From: an uncultured Clostridia bacterium
GTDB taxonomy: Bacteria; Bacillota; Clostridia; UBA1381
Assembly (NCBI GenBank): GCA_959602045.1
Contig: CAUGRT010000007.1
Coordinates: 7,472-71,471 of the forward strand
Direction of reading: 5' to 3'
Length of the DNA: 64,000 bases
The translations under genes were made by a program, and so were the position numbers. Under the pieces are notes generated by a model. The model had not been told where the DNA came from and searched no databases. It saw only the letters and a list, made by a program, of their open reading frames with translations. Below are positions 9,947 to 18,784 of this stretch, in pieces (the stretch's first letter is position 1; every line of letters begins with the position of its first letter).

Positions 9947-11684
9947 GGGCATTTTCCTCCGCTTTCACATATTCATAAAGCAGCTTTGCCGCTTCTGCTC
10001 TGGACGCATAAGCGCCGGGCATAAATTGATTATTATCATAGCCGTTGATAATTCCGGCACAATAAAGCTGCTTTACTGCTTCTCCGGCATAATCCGCAAT
10101 TTCCGATTCATCCGAGAATGTAACCGGCTCGCGGTTGACCGGTAACTCCGTTTTCCGATAGTCCGCTGCTTTGCTTAAAATCACAGCCATATCCTGACGG
10201 GTAATACGCTGTCCGACACCAAAATAGGTTTCGGATATTCCCTTGACAATTCCCAAAGAATACGCCGTTGCAACCGCGTCTGCATACCACGCATTCTCCG
10301 GAACATCTTCAAATGCCGATGTCTTTTCCGGTTCAATCGGAATACCGCAGGCGTTCAATACCAGCTTGACAAATTCCTCACGCGTTACGCTCCGTCCCGG
10401 CTGAAACTCATTTTCATTCACTCCGGACACGATGTTTTTCTCCGATAAAGCGCGAATCGCTTCACCTGCCCATTCATAGCCGTTCAAATCCCGAAATCCT
10501 GAATCCGGCGTCGGTGTAGGATCGGTCGGCATCGGGGTATTTTGCGGAGCCGGCATCGGAACATAACCGCTGCCGCCCGAACCGGTGCTGCCCGATGATC
10601 CGCCGCCCCGGTTGGGCATCTGAGTCGGGGTTGCCGTTCCTGCCTTGCTGACCGCTGTTTTTAACGCTGTGACAAACTCCGTCTTAGAGGAATAGTTTGC
10701 ACCCGAAACCAGTTTCGTCAGAACTTGATTTTGCAGATTCTCCGATAATGCTTGAAAACCACTTTCGATCAGCGCATTTCCAAACACCTCGGGATATTCT
10801 GCTACAATCTCCAAAATCCGACCGCAGGTATAGGGTGTCAATCCATTAATCTTGATTAATGCCGCCTGTTCGTAGCAAGCGGAGCATAGCTCCATCGCCG
10901 TCATACTCTGCTGATCCTTTAATGCGTTGTAAATTGCCGCCGATACTGCCTGCTGATTATCGTCATCCGTAATGCTCTTTATATCAATTCCCAACAAAGC
11001 TTGATAATCCGAAAGCACCGTCATCAGATTTTCCTGCGTCAGCAGCGGCTTAATCGCCGCAAAGCCATATTCCTCAAACTGCCCGGTGCATGCGGTATTT
11101 AACGCTGCATCAAAATTCTTCAGCAAAACGTCCATTTCCGCGACTGTGGTGTGACCGCCCGAATAAGTAAATTGCGCAAGCTCTTGACAAGCCTTGTTTT
11201 TCGCTTCTTCCGGAAGAATCCGATAGAGCTTTTGATAACTCTCCGTTTCCGCACTCAAAAGTCCGTAATACCGATTTTCTTCTGCTAAGCAATTGTAAAT
11301 CTCCTGTGCATTTCCGCTCAAAAAGACTTGGATTTCCGCCTGCTTATCCTGCGCTCCGGCAAAATAAAAGCTATCCTCCGTATTTCCGGCAAAAATCCGA
11401 TATAACCCGGCAGCACAATCTGACGGCAACGGAATTTGTATGCGATATTCTCCCGACGCCCCCGTTGTAACGACATCGGTATAGGCGATCATATCGTCAG
11501 GCTTTCCCGACGGAAGCTCCGTCAATTTCTGATTGGGTTTCATTAATATAATAGGAATTTCATTTGCAGCGGTCGCACCGGAACCGATTACCAGAATCCC
11601 TGTTTCCGTATTTTGTACCGCATATGCCTGTGTACTCAAAACCAGCATTGCCGCTGCAATGGCAGAAACAACATGCTTGATCAT
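9939..11684 (-). CDS. Surface protein with C-terminal SLH triplet
   Basis: Start ATG 11682-11684 has AAGGAGG 8 nt upstream. The 581-residue product has a signal peptide to ~22, an Ig-like N-terminal domain (~25-110), a long helical region (~125-350), a Gly/Ser/Pro/Thr linker (~355-395), and three SLH repeats (~398-575: GYEWAGEAIRALSEKNIVSG, AWYADAVATAYSLGIVKG, AGEAVKQLYCAGIINGYD). The architecture matches the protein at 55901-57619 in the second locus, including the overlap with a downstream CBM/Ig gene. SLH repeats should hold it on the secondary wall polymer; the helical part could serve as a spacer or docking platform (inference). Confidence 0.88.
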   Translation of the reverse strand: MIKHVVSAIAAAMLVLSTQAYAVQNTETGILVIGSGATAANEIPIILMKPNQKLTELPSGKPDDMIAYTDVVTTGASGEYRIQIPLPSDCAAGLYRIFAGNTEDSFYFAGAQDKQAEIQVFLSGNAQEIYNCLAEENRYYGLLSAETESYQKLYRILPEEAKNKACQELAQFTYSGGHTTVAEMDVLLKNFDAALNTACTGQFEEYGFAAIKPLLTQENLMTVLSDYQALLGIDIKSITDDDNQQAVSAAIYNALKDQQSMTAMELCSACYEQAALIKINGLTPYTCGRILEIVAEYPEVFGNALIESGFQALSENLQNQVLTKLVSGANYSSKTEFVTALKTAVSKAGTATPTQMPNRGGGSSGSTGSGGSGYVPMPAPQNTPMPTDPTPTPDSGFRDLNGYEWAGEAIRALSEKNIVSGVNENEFQPGRSVTREEFVKLVLNACGIPIEPEKTSAFEDVPENAWYADAVATAYSLGIVKGISETYFGVGQRITRQDMAVILSKAADYRKTELPVNREPVTFSDESEIADYAGEAVKQLYCAGIINGYDNNQFMPGAYASRAEAAKLLYEYVKAEENAHD

Positions 11685-11704
11685 TCTACCGTCCTCCTTG
11701 TAAA

Positions 11705-13069
11705 TTATTCGTGTTCAACGACAAAGCTCCAATCCGGCACACGATTTTTCTCCGGATCATTTCCCTTTTTCGTCTGGGTATCCTTCCAAACCTCCATTGC
11801 CGCATTATACTTATCTGTCAGCTTCTGCAGCTCTGAATCAATATCCATTGACGAATCCAAAAGGATATTTTTCATGGTTGTGTATCGGTCATCGCCCTCA
11901 ATCTTCAATCCGTCCGGCTCTATAGGTTCATCCAGCTTGAACAGCGGATATACTCTCTTTGCAAACTCCACAGCGCCCTTTTTCTTACCTTCCGGAATTT
12001 CATTCTGCAAAGACTTTAAGGTTGATGCCGTAATGGCATTTTCCTGAAGCAAGACCTTTGCGACATCTTCCGATATCAGCCACTTATAAACCTCTAACTG
12101 CTCATCCTGGTGCTTGGACATAGAACTCATCACCCATTTACCCGGTGATGCCACACCATACGGATAGCCGCCCTTTAACTCATCGAATACCGGAAATTCC
12201 GCAATTCCCCAATCGCATTTTGCCGGGAACTGATCGTTATATACGCCGACATCCCATGCCGCACCGTAAATCATGCCAACATTTCCTTCAGAAAACTGTG
12301 CGCGTGCTGTGTCGTTATCCAATGTATAAGGTGTGGGGAATACCGAACCGTCTGCAATGACATTCCGCATAAAGCCGATCATCTTGGAATAAATCATATA
12401 ATCATAATTATTTTCGGTCGGTACAAATCCGTCACGATTATATAAGCCGGACGGTGCTCCCGGAATCATCAGATAATATCTGACAAAAATATCATCCTTT
12501 AACGGCATCGCAAATCCATACTTTGTGCCGCCGCCCTTTTCGGTGATGATCTTTGCATATTCACGCATTTCATCAAAAGTCTTGGGCGGTTTCTCCGGAT
12601 CCAATCCGCACTCCTTGAACAAATCCTTATTATACAGAAGCTTCTGCGCACCGCCGGCAGTCAGACCGACAGAATAATATTTCCCCTTCTTATCCGGATC
12701 TGCCATACTTCCTTCCACAAAATTTTCCTGACACTCCTGCACCAGCTCATCCGGAAAAGCACGATACCATCCGGCTTCTCTGCCCATTGTAATATTTACG
12801 GTATGAATGTCGGGCGGATTCTTGGAGGTATAACTGGTTTTTACATAATCCTCAATACTGTCATCCTTACACTCATAATTGATATAAATATTCTTATCGT
12901 TCGTATTGTTATACTCATCGACTAACCGCTGCATAACATCCATCGTACTTCTCTCGTTCGTAACCACCCGAACCTCTACTCTGTCGGATTTTTCACTTCC
13001 GCCTCCGCAGCCGGCAAGCAATCCCACTGCCGTTGTCATTGCCAACAAAACACTCAATGCCTTTTTCAT
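11705..13069 (-). CDS. Sugar ABC transporter substrate-binding lipoprotein
   Basis: Start ATG 13067-13069 is preceded by AAGGAAGG and begins MKKALSVLLAMTTAVGLLAGC, a lipoprotein signal with lipobox LLAGC (acylated Cys21). The 454-residue length and motifs (YEC, GGGTKYGFAMPL, NVGMIYGAAWDVG, KWVMSSMSKHQDEQLEVYKWL) fit family 1 extracellular solute-binding proteins (PF01547/PF13416) of CUT1 importers. It follows two permease genes and should capture an oligosaccharide for them. No ATPase gene is in the window, so a shared MsmX-type ATPase is expected elsewhere in the genome. Confidence 0.93.
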   Translation of the reverse strand: MKKALSVLLAMTTAVGLLAGCGGGSEKSDRVEVRVVTNERSTMDVMQRLVDEYNNTNDKNIYINYECKDDSIEDYVKTSYTSKNPPDIHTVNITMGREAGWYRAFPDELVQECQENFVEGSMADPDKKGKYYSVGLTAGGAQKLLYNKDLFKECGLDPEKPPKTFDEMREYAKIITEKGGGTKYGFAMPLKDDIFVRYYLMIPGAPSGLYNRDGFVPTENNYDYMIYSKMIGFMRNVIADGSVFPTPYTLDNDTARAQFSEGNVGMIYGAAWDVGVYNDQFPAKCDWGIAEFPVFDELKGGYPYGVASPGKWVMSSMSKHQDEQLEVYKWLISEDVAKVLLQENAITASTLKSLQNEIPEGKKKGAVEFAKRVYPLFKLDEPIEPDGLKIEGDDRYTTMKNILLDSSMDIDSELQKLTDKYNAAMEVWKDTQTKKGNDPEKNRVPDWSFVVEHE

Positions 13070-13088
13070 TTTTATAATCCTTCCTTTC

Positions 13089-13103
13089 TGTGTCTGCGAC
13101 ACA
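13089..13103 (-). promoter_or_regulatory. Leader hairpin of the binding-protein gene
   Basis: TGTGTC (13098-13103 read on minus) pairs with GACACA (13089-13094) around a 3-nt loop, just upstream of the AAGGAAGG ribosome site. A TATAAT-like hexamer lies at 13124-13129 but without a good -35, so an internal promoter is uncertain. Confidence 0.35.
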
Positions 13104-13134
13104 ACTCTTATTTTTTTAACTTTATTATATCAAA

Positions 13135-13989
13135 CTATCCTTTAATTCCGCCGCTTGTGATTCCGTTTACAAATTGCTTATTGCAAAGGATGTAAACCAA
13201 AATCATCGGGATCAGCGAAATATTTGCAGCCGCCAGTAAAACCGACCACTGAGTTGCATTTCCGCCGGAGGATTTCAGCGCAACCGTTGCAACCGGCAGC
13301 GTCATTAATTCCTCCCGACCCGTTGTAACGATCATCGGCAGCAGGTAGCTGTTCCATGAGCCTCTGAATACCAACAATCCCACAACGCCCACAATCGGCA
13401 TCATCAATGGAAGCAGGATTTGCAGATAAATTCTGAAAAATGAGCATCCGTCAATTCTTGCTGCGTCATCGTAATCTCTCGGAATCCCCTCCAGATAGCC
13501 GCGTGTCAAGAAAATATTCGCAGCTCCCGCACTGGCTCCGATGATAATCAAGCCCATCAGATTATTGTTCATTCCCGTTCCGACCAAAACGCTGTACGTC
13601 GGATACAAGCCTGCCGGCCCGATACTGATAAACATCGACGCCGTATACATGGTGCTGATAATCTTCTTCCCCTTGAATTTTCTCCGTGCCAGCACATACG
13701 CCGTCATGGTTGTATTGAGCAAACTCAGCAAAACACTCGCCACCGCTACAACAATACTGTTGAATGTGTACCGTGCATAATCAATTTTTTGCCATGCCGT
13801 AATATAATTATCCCATATAATCTTCCGCGGTAATAAATTGGCGGAAGTCATTAATTCCTGGTTGGTTTTAAACGAACCGAACAAACTGTACAGAACCGGA
13901 AATAATGTTACAAAAGTAATTACAATTAAAACAATATAAATCACTGTATGTAACGTAAAATCTACCGGTCGGATTTTTCTTCTTGCCAT
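13135..13989 (-). CDS. Sugar ABC transporter permease (MalG/LacG-like)
   Basis: The 284-residue protein starts MARRKIRPVDFTLHTV with AGGAGG upstream and has six predicted membrane helices. The EAA loop typical of CUT1 permeases is visible at ~180-200 (YDDAARIDGCSFFRIYLQI..P). It is encoded 12 bp after the first permease and 65 bp before the binding-protein gene, in one operon. Together the two permeases form the membrane channel for the captured sugar. Confidence 0.93.
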   Translation of the reverse strand: MARRKIRPVDFTLHTVIYIVLIVITFVTLFPVLYSLFGSFKTNQELMTSANLLPRKIIWDNYITAWQKIDYARYTFNSIVVAVASVLLSLLNTTMTAYVLARRKFKGKKIISTMYTASMFISIGPAGLYPTYSVLVGTGMNNNLMGLIIIGASAGAANIFLTRGYLEGIPRDYDDAARIDGCSFFRIYLQILLPLMMPIVGVVGLLVFRGSWNSYLLPMIVTTGREELMTLPVATVALKSSGGNATQWSVLLAAANISLIPMILVYILCNKQFVNGITSGGIKG

Positions 13990-14001
13990 TATTCTCTCCT
14001 C

Positions 14002-14931
14002 CTAATCTTCTTTTCTGGACATCCGCAGATACAACAGTGTGATTACACCGATAATCAGAGAAGATATGAAGCTCAATGCCGCTCCGTATCCATATTCCGG
14101 AATACTGCCCGATGTAAAATAATAATTATAGATATTCGTTGCCATAACGTCCGTTGCACGGTTCGGACCGCCGCCTGTGATCAGGAATACCGAGTCGAAC
14201 ACCTGCAAGCTTCCGATAATCGCCAGCATCATGATAATCTTGAACATCGGCATGATCAGCGGTATGGTAATCTTAAAGAAAATCTGCAATCTGTTTGCTC
14301 CGTCCAGCTGTGCGCTTTCGTAAACATCCTCCGGCACATTTTGTAATCCCGATAAAATCAGTAAAACATTCTGACCGAAAATCTGCCATATCGAAATTGC
14401 CGTAACGGTAATCAATGCCGAAACCGGTGTTTCCAGAAATGAAATATTTCCCGTGATCAGTCCCCACTTTTTCAGCAGCATATTCACGATACCGTTATAC
14501 GGAGAAAACATAAAGGAAAACGCCAGACTCATAGAAGCCATACTGGTAACGGACGGCAGGAAAAACGCACCTCTGAAAAATCCCTTTCCCTTAATCTTGC
14601 TGTTCAGCAAAACCGCCAGACAGAGCGCTAACGGCATCTCGATCAGCAGCTTTAAGCCTGCAATCTTCAAGGTATTCAAAACCGCATTCCACCAATATTG
14701 GTCGTGAATTGCCCGTGTAAAATTCTGCAATCCCGTAAACTCCGCCTGCGTTATCCCGTTATAATCAAACAGCATAAATCGCATCGTCCACAAAATCGGA
14801 TAAATTACAAAAACAGCAAACAGAATCAAATTCGGAGCCAGCATCGCATAAGTAACGCCAACATCCTCCCACCATTCTCTAAAGTTTCTTTTCTGTCTTG
14901 GTCTGCTTTTATAAGCTGCTTTTGTTGTCAT
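14002..14931 (-). CDS. Sugar ABC transporter permease (MalF/LacF-like)
   Basis: The ATG at 14929-14931 is chosen over an earlier in-frame ATG because GGAGG lies 7 nt upstream and the family N-terminus (MTTKAAYKSRPRQKRNFREWW) begins there. The 309-residue product shows six transmembrane helices and a CUT1 EAA loop (EDVYESAQLDGANRLQIFFKITIPL, given here as two adjacent parts VYESAQLDGAN and RLQIFFKITIPL). It is the first gene of the transporter operon, downstream of the promoter and operator at 15051-15103. Confidence 0.93.
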   Translation of the reverse strand: MTTKAAYKSRPRQKRNFREWWEDVGVTYAMLAPNLILFAVFVIYPILWTMRFMLFDYNGITQAEFTGLQNFTRAIHDQYWWNAVLNTLKIAGLKLLIEMPLALCLAVLLNSKIKGKGFFRGAFFLPSVTSMASMSLAFSFMFSPYNGIVNMLLKKWGLITGNISFLETPVSALITVTAISIWQIFGQNVLLILSGLQNVPEDVYESAQLDGANRLQIFFKITIPLIMPMFKIIMMLAIIGSLQVFDSVFLITGGGPNRATDVMATNIYNYYFTSGSIPEYGYGAALSFISSLIIGVITLLYLRMSRKED

Positions 14932-14947
14932 AAAAAAACCTCCATTC

Positions 14948-14964
14948 TGCCGCCCGACGCGGCA
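14948..14964 (-). promoter_or_regulatory. Leader hairpin before the permease ribosome site
   Basis: TGCCGC and GCGGCA form a 6-bp stem with a 5-nt loop right before AGAATGGAGG. The preceding bases CGCGTTA and GTGCCGC are also present in the leader of the second-locus permease (61687-61735), so the two leaders look homologous. Confidence 0.45.
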
Positions 14965-15050
14965 CAAATTTAACGCGAAAAAAGAAGCAAACAAATCAGT
15001 CCCCATGAAAACGCTGCCTATTTTTTATGTTATCGCTTTTTACTAATAAA

Positions 15051-15103
15051 ATTATATCATAAAACAAATTCTGCTAAAATGATAGGAAGCAAATAAAAAT
15101 GTC
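15051..15103 (-). promoter_or_regulatory. Transporter promoter with GACATTTTTA operator
   Basis: On the minus strand, TATAAT (15051-15056) is preceded 37 bp upstream by GACATTTTTA (15094-15103). A related half-site ATCATTTTAG (15074-15083) sits 20 bp further down, in the place of a poor -35. Two tandem half-sites two helical turns apart fit an AraC-family activator. The same box and spacing occur at 18606-18658 and 22457-22509. Confidence 0.65.
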
Positions 15104-15123
15104 AGAAAATCAACACTGAATAA

Positions 15124-15173
15124 AAAAAAGTATCGGTCAACAGACATTTAGGTTCTGCCGCCAATACTTTTTT
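15124..15173 (-). terminator. Terminator after response-regulator gene
   Basis: AAAAAAGTAT (15124-15133) pairs with ATACTTTTTT (15164-15173), and an extra GG/CC pair lies inside. On the minus strand the stem is followed by eight T residues, just after the regulator stop codon. Confidence 0.75.
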
Positions 15174-15180
15174 GAATTTT

Positions 15181-16776
15181 TCAATTATCCGATTTGCTGT
15201 GTTCCTTTCGGTATACCGAAGGCTTGCAGCCCGTATTTTCTTTGAACATTTCGCTGAAATACCGCTTATTCTTATACCCTACCGTTTCCGCAATTTCGCC
15301 GATTCGCTTTTGGGTATTGCTGAGCAGGTACTTCGCCTTTTCCAGACGCTTGCTTAAAACGTATTTGGAATAATTCATTCCCAAATGCTCTTTAATCAGC
15401 AAGGCCAGATACCCGGCACTGAGTCCGGCTTCATTGGCTAACGTGGTAAGGGAAATATCCTCTTGAATATGTTCATCAATATAACGAACCACCTGATGTA
15501 AAATTGCCTCGCTCTTTGAGAGCTTTTCCTCATTCAGCAGTTCTATCAACTTTCTGAATCCACTTAGCACACACGATTTCAAATCACTGACCGTTTCGCA
15601 TCCCTTTACCGTTTCCGACCAATAAACACCGTCATACTCCGCAGCGGCGGTAATCCCCTCGCTTACCAGCTTTTTCGCCGCCATTGCAAGAATCGTTCCG
15701 CAAATATAAATCAGATTATCCCGTTTTATGTGATGATTCATTTGCAAAAACCATTCATCGACAGTATGCTTCACTTCATTCATGCCATCGGAATCATACC
15801 GGATGCAATCCAAAAGCCTCTTTTCCAAATCCGAGGGATAGGCTACCATATATTGCTCTGTCGGCTCAAAGGACACCGTATGTCTTTCAAAAAATACCAA
15901 TTCACTGCATACATCCGCCGCCCGAACAGAAGCGTCATATAAATTTGCATAAGCGCGGCAAAGTTTCCCGATCCCCACGGAAATTCTGATTTGCAGTGCG
16001 TCCTCAATCACATCCATACTTCGGCGAATGGATTTTAAAAGCATGGATTCCGTTCCACATTCAAACAACAATAAAATGATTCTATCATCGCCGTTATTAT
16101 ATAAAATACTGCGCCCGTCATAAATTTCATTTAAAATATTGATAACGGCAAATTTAATGATTTCCTGATCCGATTCCAACCATATTCCCGATTCTGTTGC
16201 GGATTTTTTGATAATCTGAACGCATACCGCCGTGCATACGCTTTCCGGATGACGGATCCCCATCTCCGTTAGCTTTCGGTTCCATTCCACTTCGCCGCTT
16301 TTACATTCATGCTTTAAATTCAGAAAAAACAGTTTTTTCAATTGCTCGACATAATTCTCCAGATTCGCCCGATATTTTTCTTCCGCTTCACGCCGATACT
16401 TTTCCACATTCGCCATCGCAATCGCTTTTTTTACATTTTGAATAATATCGTCAAAGGAAAACGGTTTTAAAATATAGTCAATCACGCCCAGCTTTACCGC
16501 GCGCTGTGCATAGCTGAAATCGTCATAACCGCTTAAAATGATAATCTTAACGTCCGGATAAAGCTTGCGTGCTTCTTCCGAAAGCTCCAATCCCGAAAGC
16601 TTCGGCATCTTAATATCAGTCACCATAATATCCACGCGATGATTCTGAATATACTCATACGCCTTTTTTCCGTCATTAAAGCATACGACATCACGAATAT
16701 CAAGCTCCTGCCAGGAATACATTCCGGCAATGGTATCCGTTACTTCCGATTCATCATCTATAATGAGCATCCGCAC
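15181..16776 (-). CDS. YesN-like response regulator with AraC-type HTH
   Basis: A GTG start at 16774-16776 (MRMLIIDDES) is proposed because AAGGAGG lies 9 nt upstream; the ATG two codons later is the alternative. The 531-residue protein has an N-terminal receiver domain (acidic pair D7/D8, phospho-acceptor D54 in MVTDIKMP, conserved Lys in YILKPF), a middle linker, and a C-terminal AraC double helix-turn-helix (~430-528: LTTLANEAGLSAGYLALLIKE, then IGEIAETVGY and YFSEMFKENTG). It starts 3 nt after the kinase TGA, so the two are cotranscribed. It probably activates the nearby sugar-transport and hydrolase genes through the repeated GACATTTTTA operator (inference). Confidence 0.93.
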   Translation of the reverse strand: MRMLIIDDESEVTDTIAGMYSWQELDIRDVVCFNDGKKAYEYIQNHRVDIMVTDIKMPKLSGLELSEEARKLYPDVKIIILSGYDDFSYAQRAVKLGVIDYILKPFSFDDIIQNVKKAIAMANVEKYRREAEEKYRANLENYVEQLKKLFFLNLKHECKSGEVEWNRKLTEMGIRHPESVCTAVCVQIIKKSATESGIWLESDQEIIKFAVINILNEIYDGRSILYNNGDDRIILLLFECGTESMLLKSIRRSMDVIEDALQIRISVGIGKLCRAYANLYDASVRAADVCSELVFFERHTVSFEPTEQYMVAYPSDLEKRLLDCIRYDSDGMNEVKHTVDEWFLQMNHHIKRDNLIYICGTILAMAAKKLVSEGITAAAEYDGVYWSETVKGCETVSDLKSCVLSGFRKLIELLNEEKLSKSEAILHQVVRYIDEHIQEDISLTTLANEAGLSAGYLALLIKEHLGMNYSKYVLSKRLEKAKYLLSNTQKRIGEIAETVGYKNKRYFSEMFKENTGCKPSVYRKEHSKSDN

Positions 16777-16778
16777 AA

Positions 16779-18539
16779 TCAAAAACCTCCTTCCAACGGC
16801 AAAACAAGCTCGACACATGCGCCTCTATCATTATTATAAAAAAATATATCTCCTTTATCCTTATAAAACAGCTGAATCCGAATATAAATATTCTTCAAAG
16901 CATAACTCGTTTCTTTTTCATCTAAGTCCGATTCCTTGATCTTATGATTCATATCCTCATTCGGGAACCCCACACCGTTATCCGATACCAGAAAAATCAT
17001 GTAATCGCCCTGCCGCTTACCGGTCACTGTAATCTCGCCCTGCGTATCCATATCGAAAAACCCGTGAATAATAGAATTTTCCACCAATGGCTGAAGCAGT
17101 AGCTTTGGCATCTTGACCTCCAACAGCTCCGGCTCTACATCAACCGTGCAAAGAATGGTCTTTTTATAACGATACCGTTCGATCGCAACATAATTTTCGA
17201 TATGCTGAATTTCATTCCTGACCGTCGTAATATCATTGCCGCGGTTTAACGCCAGTCGGAAATACTGCGCCAAACGCCGCACCATATCAAAGCTTTGCTC
17301 TTTATTCCCGTTCATAATCTTCAAGGAAATCGACTCCAATGTATTATATAAGAAATGCGAATTGATCTGCTGCTGCAATGCCGACATTTCCGCCTTTGCC
17401 CATACCTTTTCTTCCGCAGCAATACGCTTGATTAATTCCTCAATGCTGTCCAGCATGGTGTTAAATTGATTTGCCAATGCGCCGATTTCATCTTTCCGTT
17501 CCAAAATATCACCGCTGATTCGGGAGGTGATCTCTTGATTTTCAATGGAGTCAATCACAACCTCGATTTCACGAATCGGATCGGTAATATTCTTCATGGT
17601 GTATAACAAAACAAAGACCAGAACAATCACACCGCTGATCAGCACCAGTAAAATACTGATCATCACAACCGCCGAACGCGAAAAAAGAACCTTTTCAGGC
17701 ACTACCGCAATCACGCGCCATCCGTTGACCGGAATCACGGTTGAAAACATCATATAAGTCGGATTATTGCTGAAATACCCAAACCCCTCCGTATACTGCG
17801 TATTGCTGATTGCCTTTTCACAAAGCTTCTCATCCCGAACCGAGGTCAGCAGTTTATTCTCCGAATCGACGATAAATAACTCCGCTCCCTCACCCAGCTC
17901 CAGGCTGTTTAATTCATTCTCAATATAATCACGTTTTAAGGTTAAAATCAAAATCCCGGCTTCCCCGTCGCTGTTATTGGAAAGCTCTTTCATCATCCCC
18001 AAAACGGTTTTCTGATTATACTTAAAATAAACCGGAGAATACGGCTCGCTCCATACAATATACCCGTTATTTTCACGACACCGCCGATACCATTCCGTAT
18101 TTTTATAATCCTGCTGCGAGGGGGTATTAAGCGGCGTTTCACAGAACACCTTTCCATCTTCTCTCAAGTACGCAATACTGTCAATAATCTTTCCGCCGCT
18201 TCTGCGAACCTCGCCGAATAAATCCGATAGCGTGATAAAATCATTGACATCGTTCCGGTTTTTATAATTTTGTGTAATTTCTCTAAACTCCCGGTTGATT
18301 TCAAGCATATTAAACTGCTCCAGAGAATACTCCAATTTCTCACTCAGCTTTTCATTTAATTGTTTTTCCGCCTTATAGGTTTGATTGGCAACCATCTCTA
18401 CCGAAATCTTTTTGGTTGTTAAAAATAAGATTAAGCAGACGCAGCTTTCGATGATAATGACACCCAAAATCGAAATAAAAATTAATCGGTAATTCAGCCT
18501 ATGCCGTATATTATTAATCACTCTTTTTATGATTTCCAT
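16779..18539 (-). CDS. YesM-like sensor histidine kinase
   Basis: The 586-residue protein has two transmembrane helices (~19-41 and ~290-312) flanking an extracellular dCache-like sensor domain, then HAMP (~315-365), a His_kinase domain (PF06580) with the phospho-acceptor motif LQQQINSHFLYNTLE (~390), and HATPase_c (N box LLQPLVENSIIHG, G1 box SDNGVGF). The family usually has Pro where this one has Ser before the active His. The ribosome site is weak (AGGG/AAGAG upstream of ATG 18537-18539). Such kinases sense extracellular sugars or the loaded binding protein and phosphorylate the partner regulator, here encoded directly downstream. Confidence 0.93.
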   Translation of the reverse strand: MEIIKRVINNIRHRLNYRLIFISILGVIIIESCVCLILFLTTKKISVEMVANQTYKAEKQLNEKLSEKLEYSLEQFNMLEINREFREITQNYKNRNDVNDFITLSDLFGEVRRSGGKIIDSIAYLREDGKVFCETPLNTPSQQDYKNTEWYRRCRENNGYIVWSEPYSPVYFKYNQKTVLGMMKELSNNSDGEAGILILTLKRDYIENELNSLELGEGAELFIVDSENKLLTSVRDEKLCEKAISNTQYTEGFGYFSNNPTYMMFSTVIPVNGWRVIAVVPEKVLFSRSAVVMISILLVLISGVIVLVFVLLYTMKNITDPIREIEVVIDSIENQEITSRISGDILERKDEIGALANQFNTMLDSIEELIKRIAAEEKVWAKAEMSALQQQINSHFLYNTLESISLKIMNGNKEQSFDMVRRLAQYFRLALNRGNDITTVRNEIQHIENYVAIERYRYKKTILCTVDVEPELLEVKMPKLLLQPLVENSIIHGFFDMDTQGEITVTGKRQGDYMIFLVSDNGVGFPNEDMNHKIKESDLDEKETSYALKNIYIRIQLFYKDKGDIFFYNNDRGACVELVLPLEGGF

Positions 18540-18605
18540 TTTCTCTTACCCTGCATACATTCCAAATATTTTCACATTTTTCCGATATTATGATATGTTA
18601 TCCTT

Positions 18606-18658
18606 ATGATACCATAAAAATTCTAAAATTCCAATGCGGCTGCAAAACTAAAAATGTC
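18606..18658 (-). promoter_or_regulatory. Kinase/regulator promoter with GACATTTTTA operator
   Basis: TATCAT (18606-18611) is the -10 on the minus strand, and GACATTTTTA (18649-18658) lies exactly 37 bp upstream. The second half-site position reads CGCATTGGAA, only partly conserved. This would make the two-component system autoregulated. Confidence 0.6.
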
Positions 18659-18730
18659 GGATAATCTACTGTTTTTCTGTGCCGTTATATAAATTATATC
18701 AAAAATCCGTCATGCTTTCAACCTATTTTT

Positions 18731-18781
18731 AAAAACAAATGCCGCAGTGTTCCGAAATCGGGCACCGCGGCATTTGTTTTT
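18731..18781 (-). terminator. Strong terminator after the 1201-residue hydrolase gene
   Basis: A perfect 15-bp stem (18731-18745 with 18767-18781, including AAATGCCGC) ends in five T residues on the minus strand. The loop can form its own small stem (CCG/CGG). It ends 3 bp from the stop codon of the gene at 18785. Confidence 0.9.
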
Positions 18782-18784
18782 ACA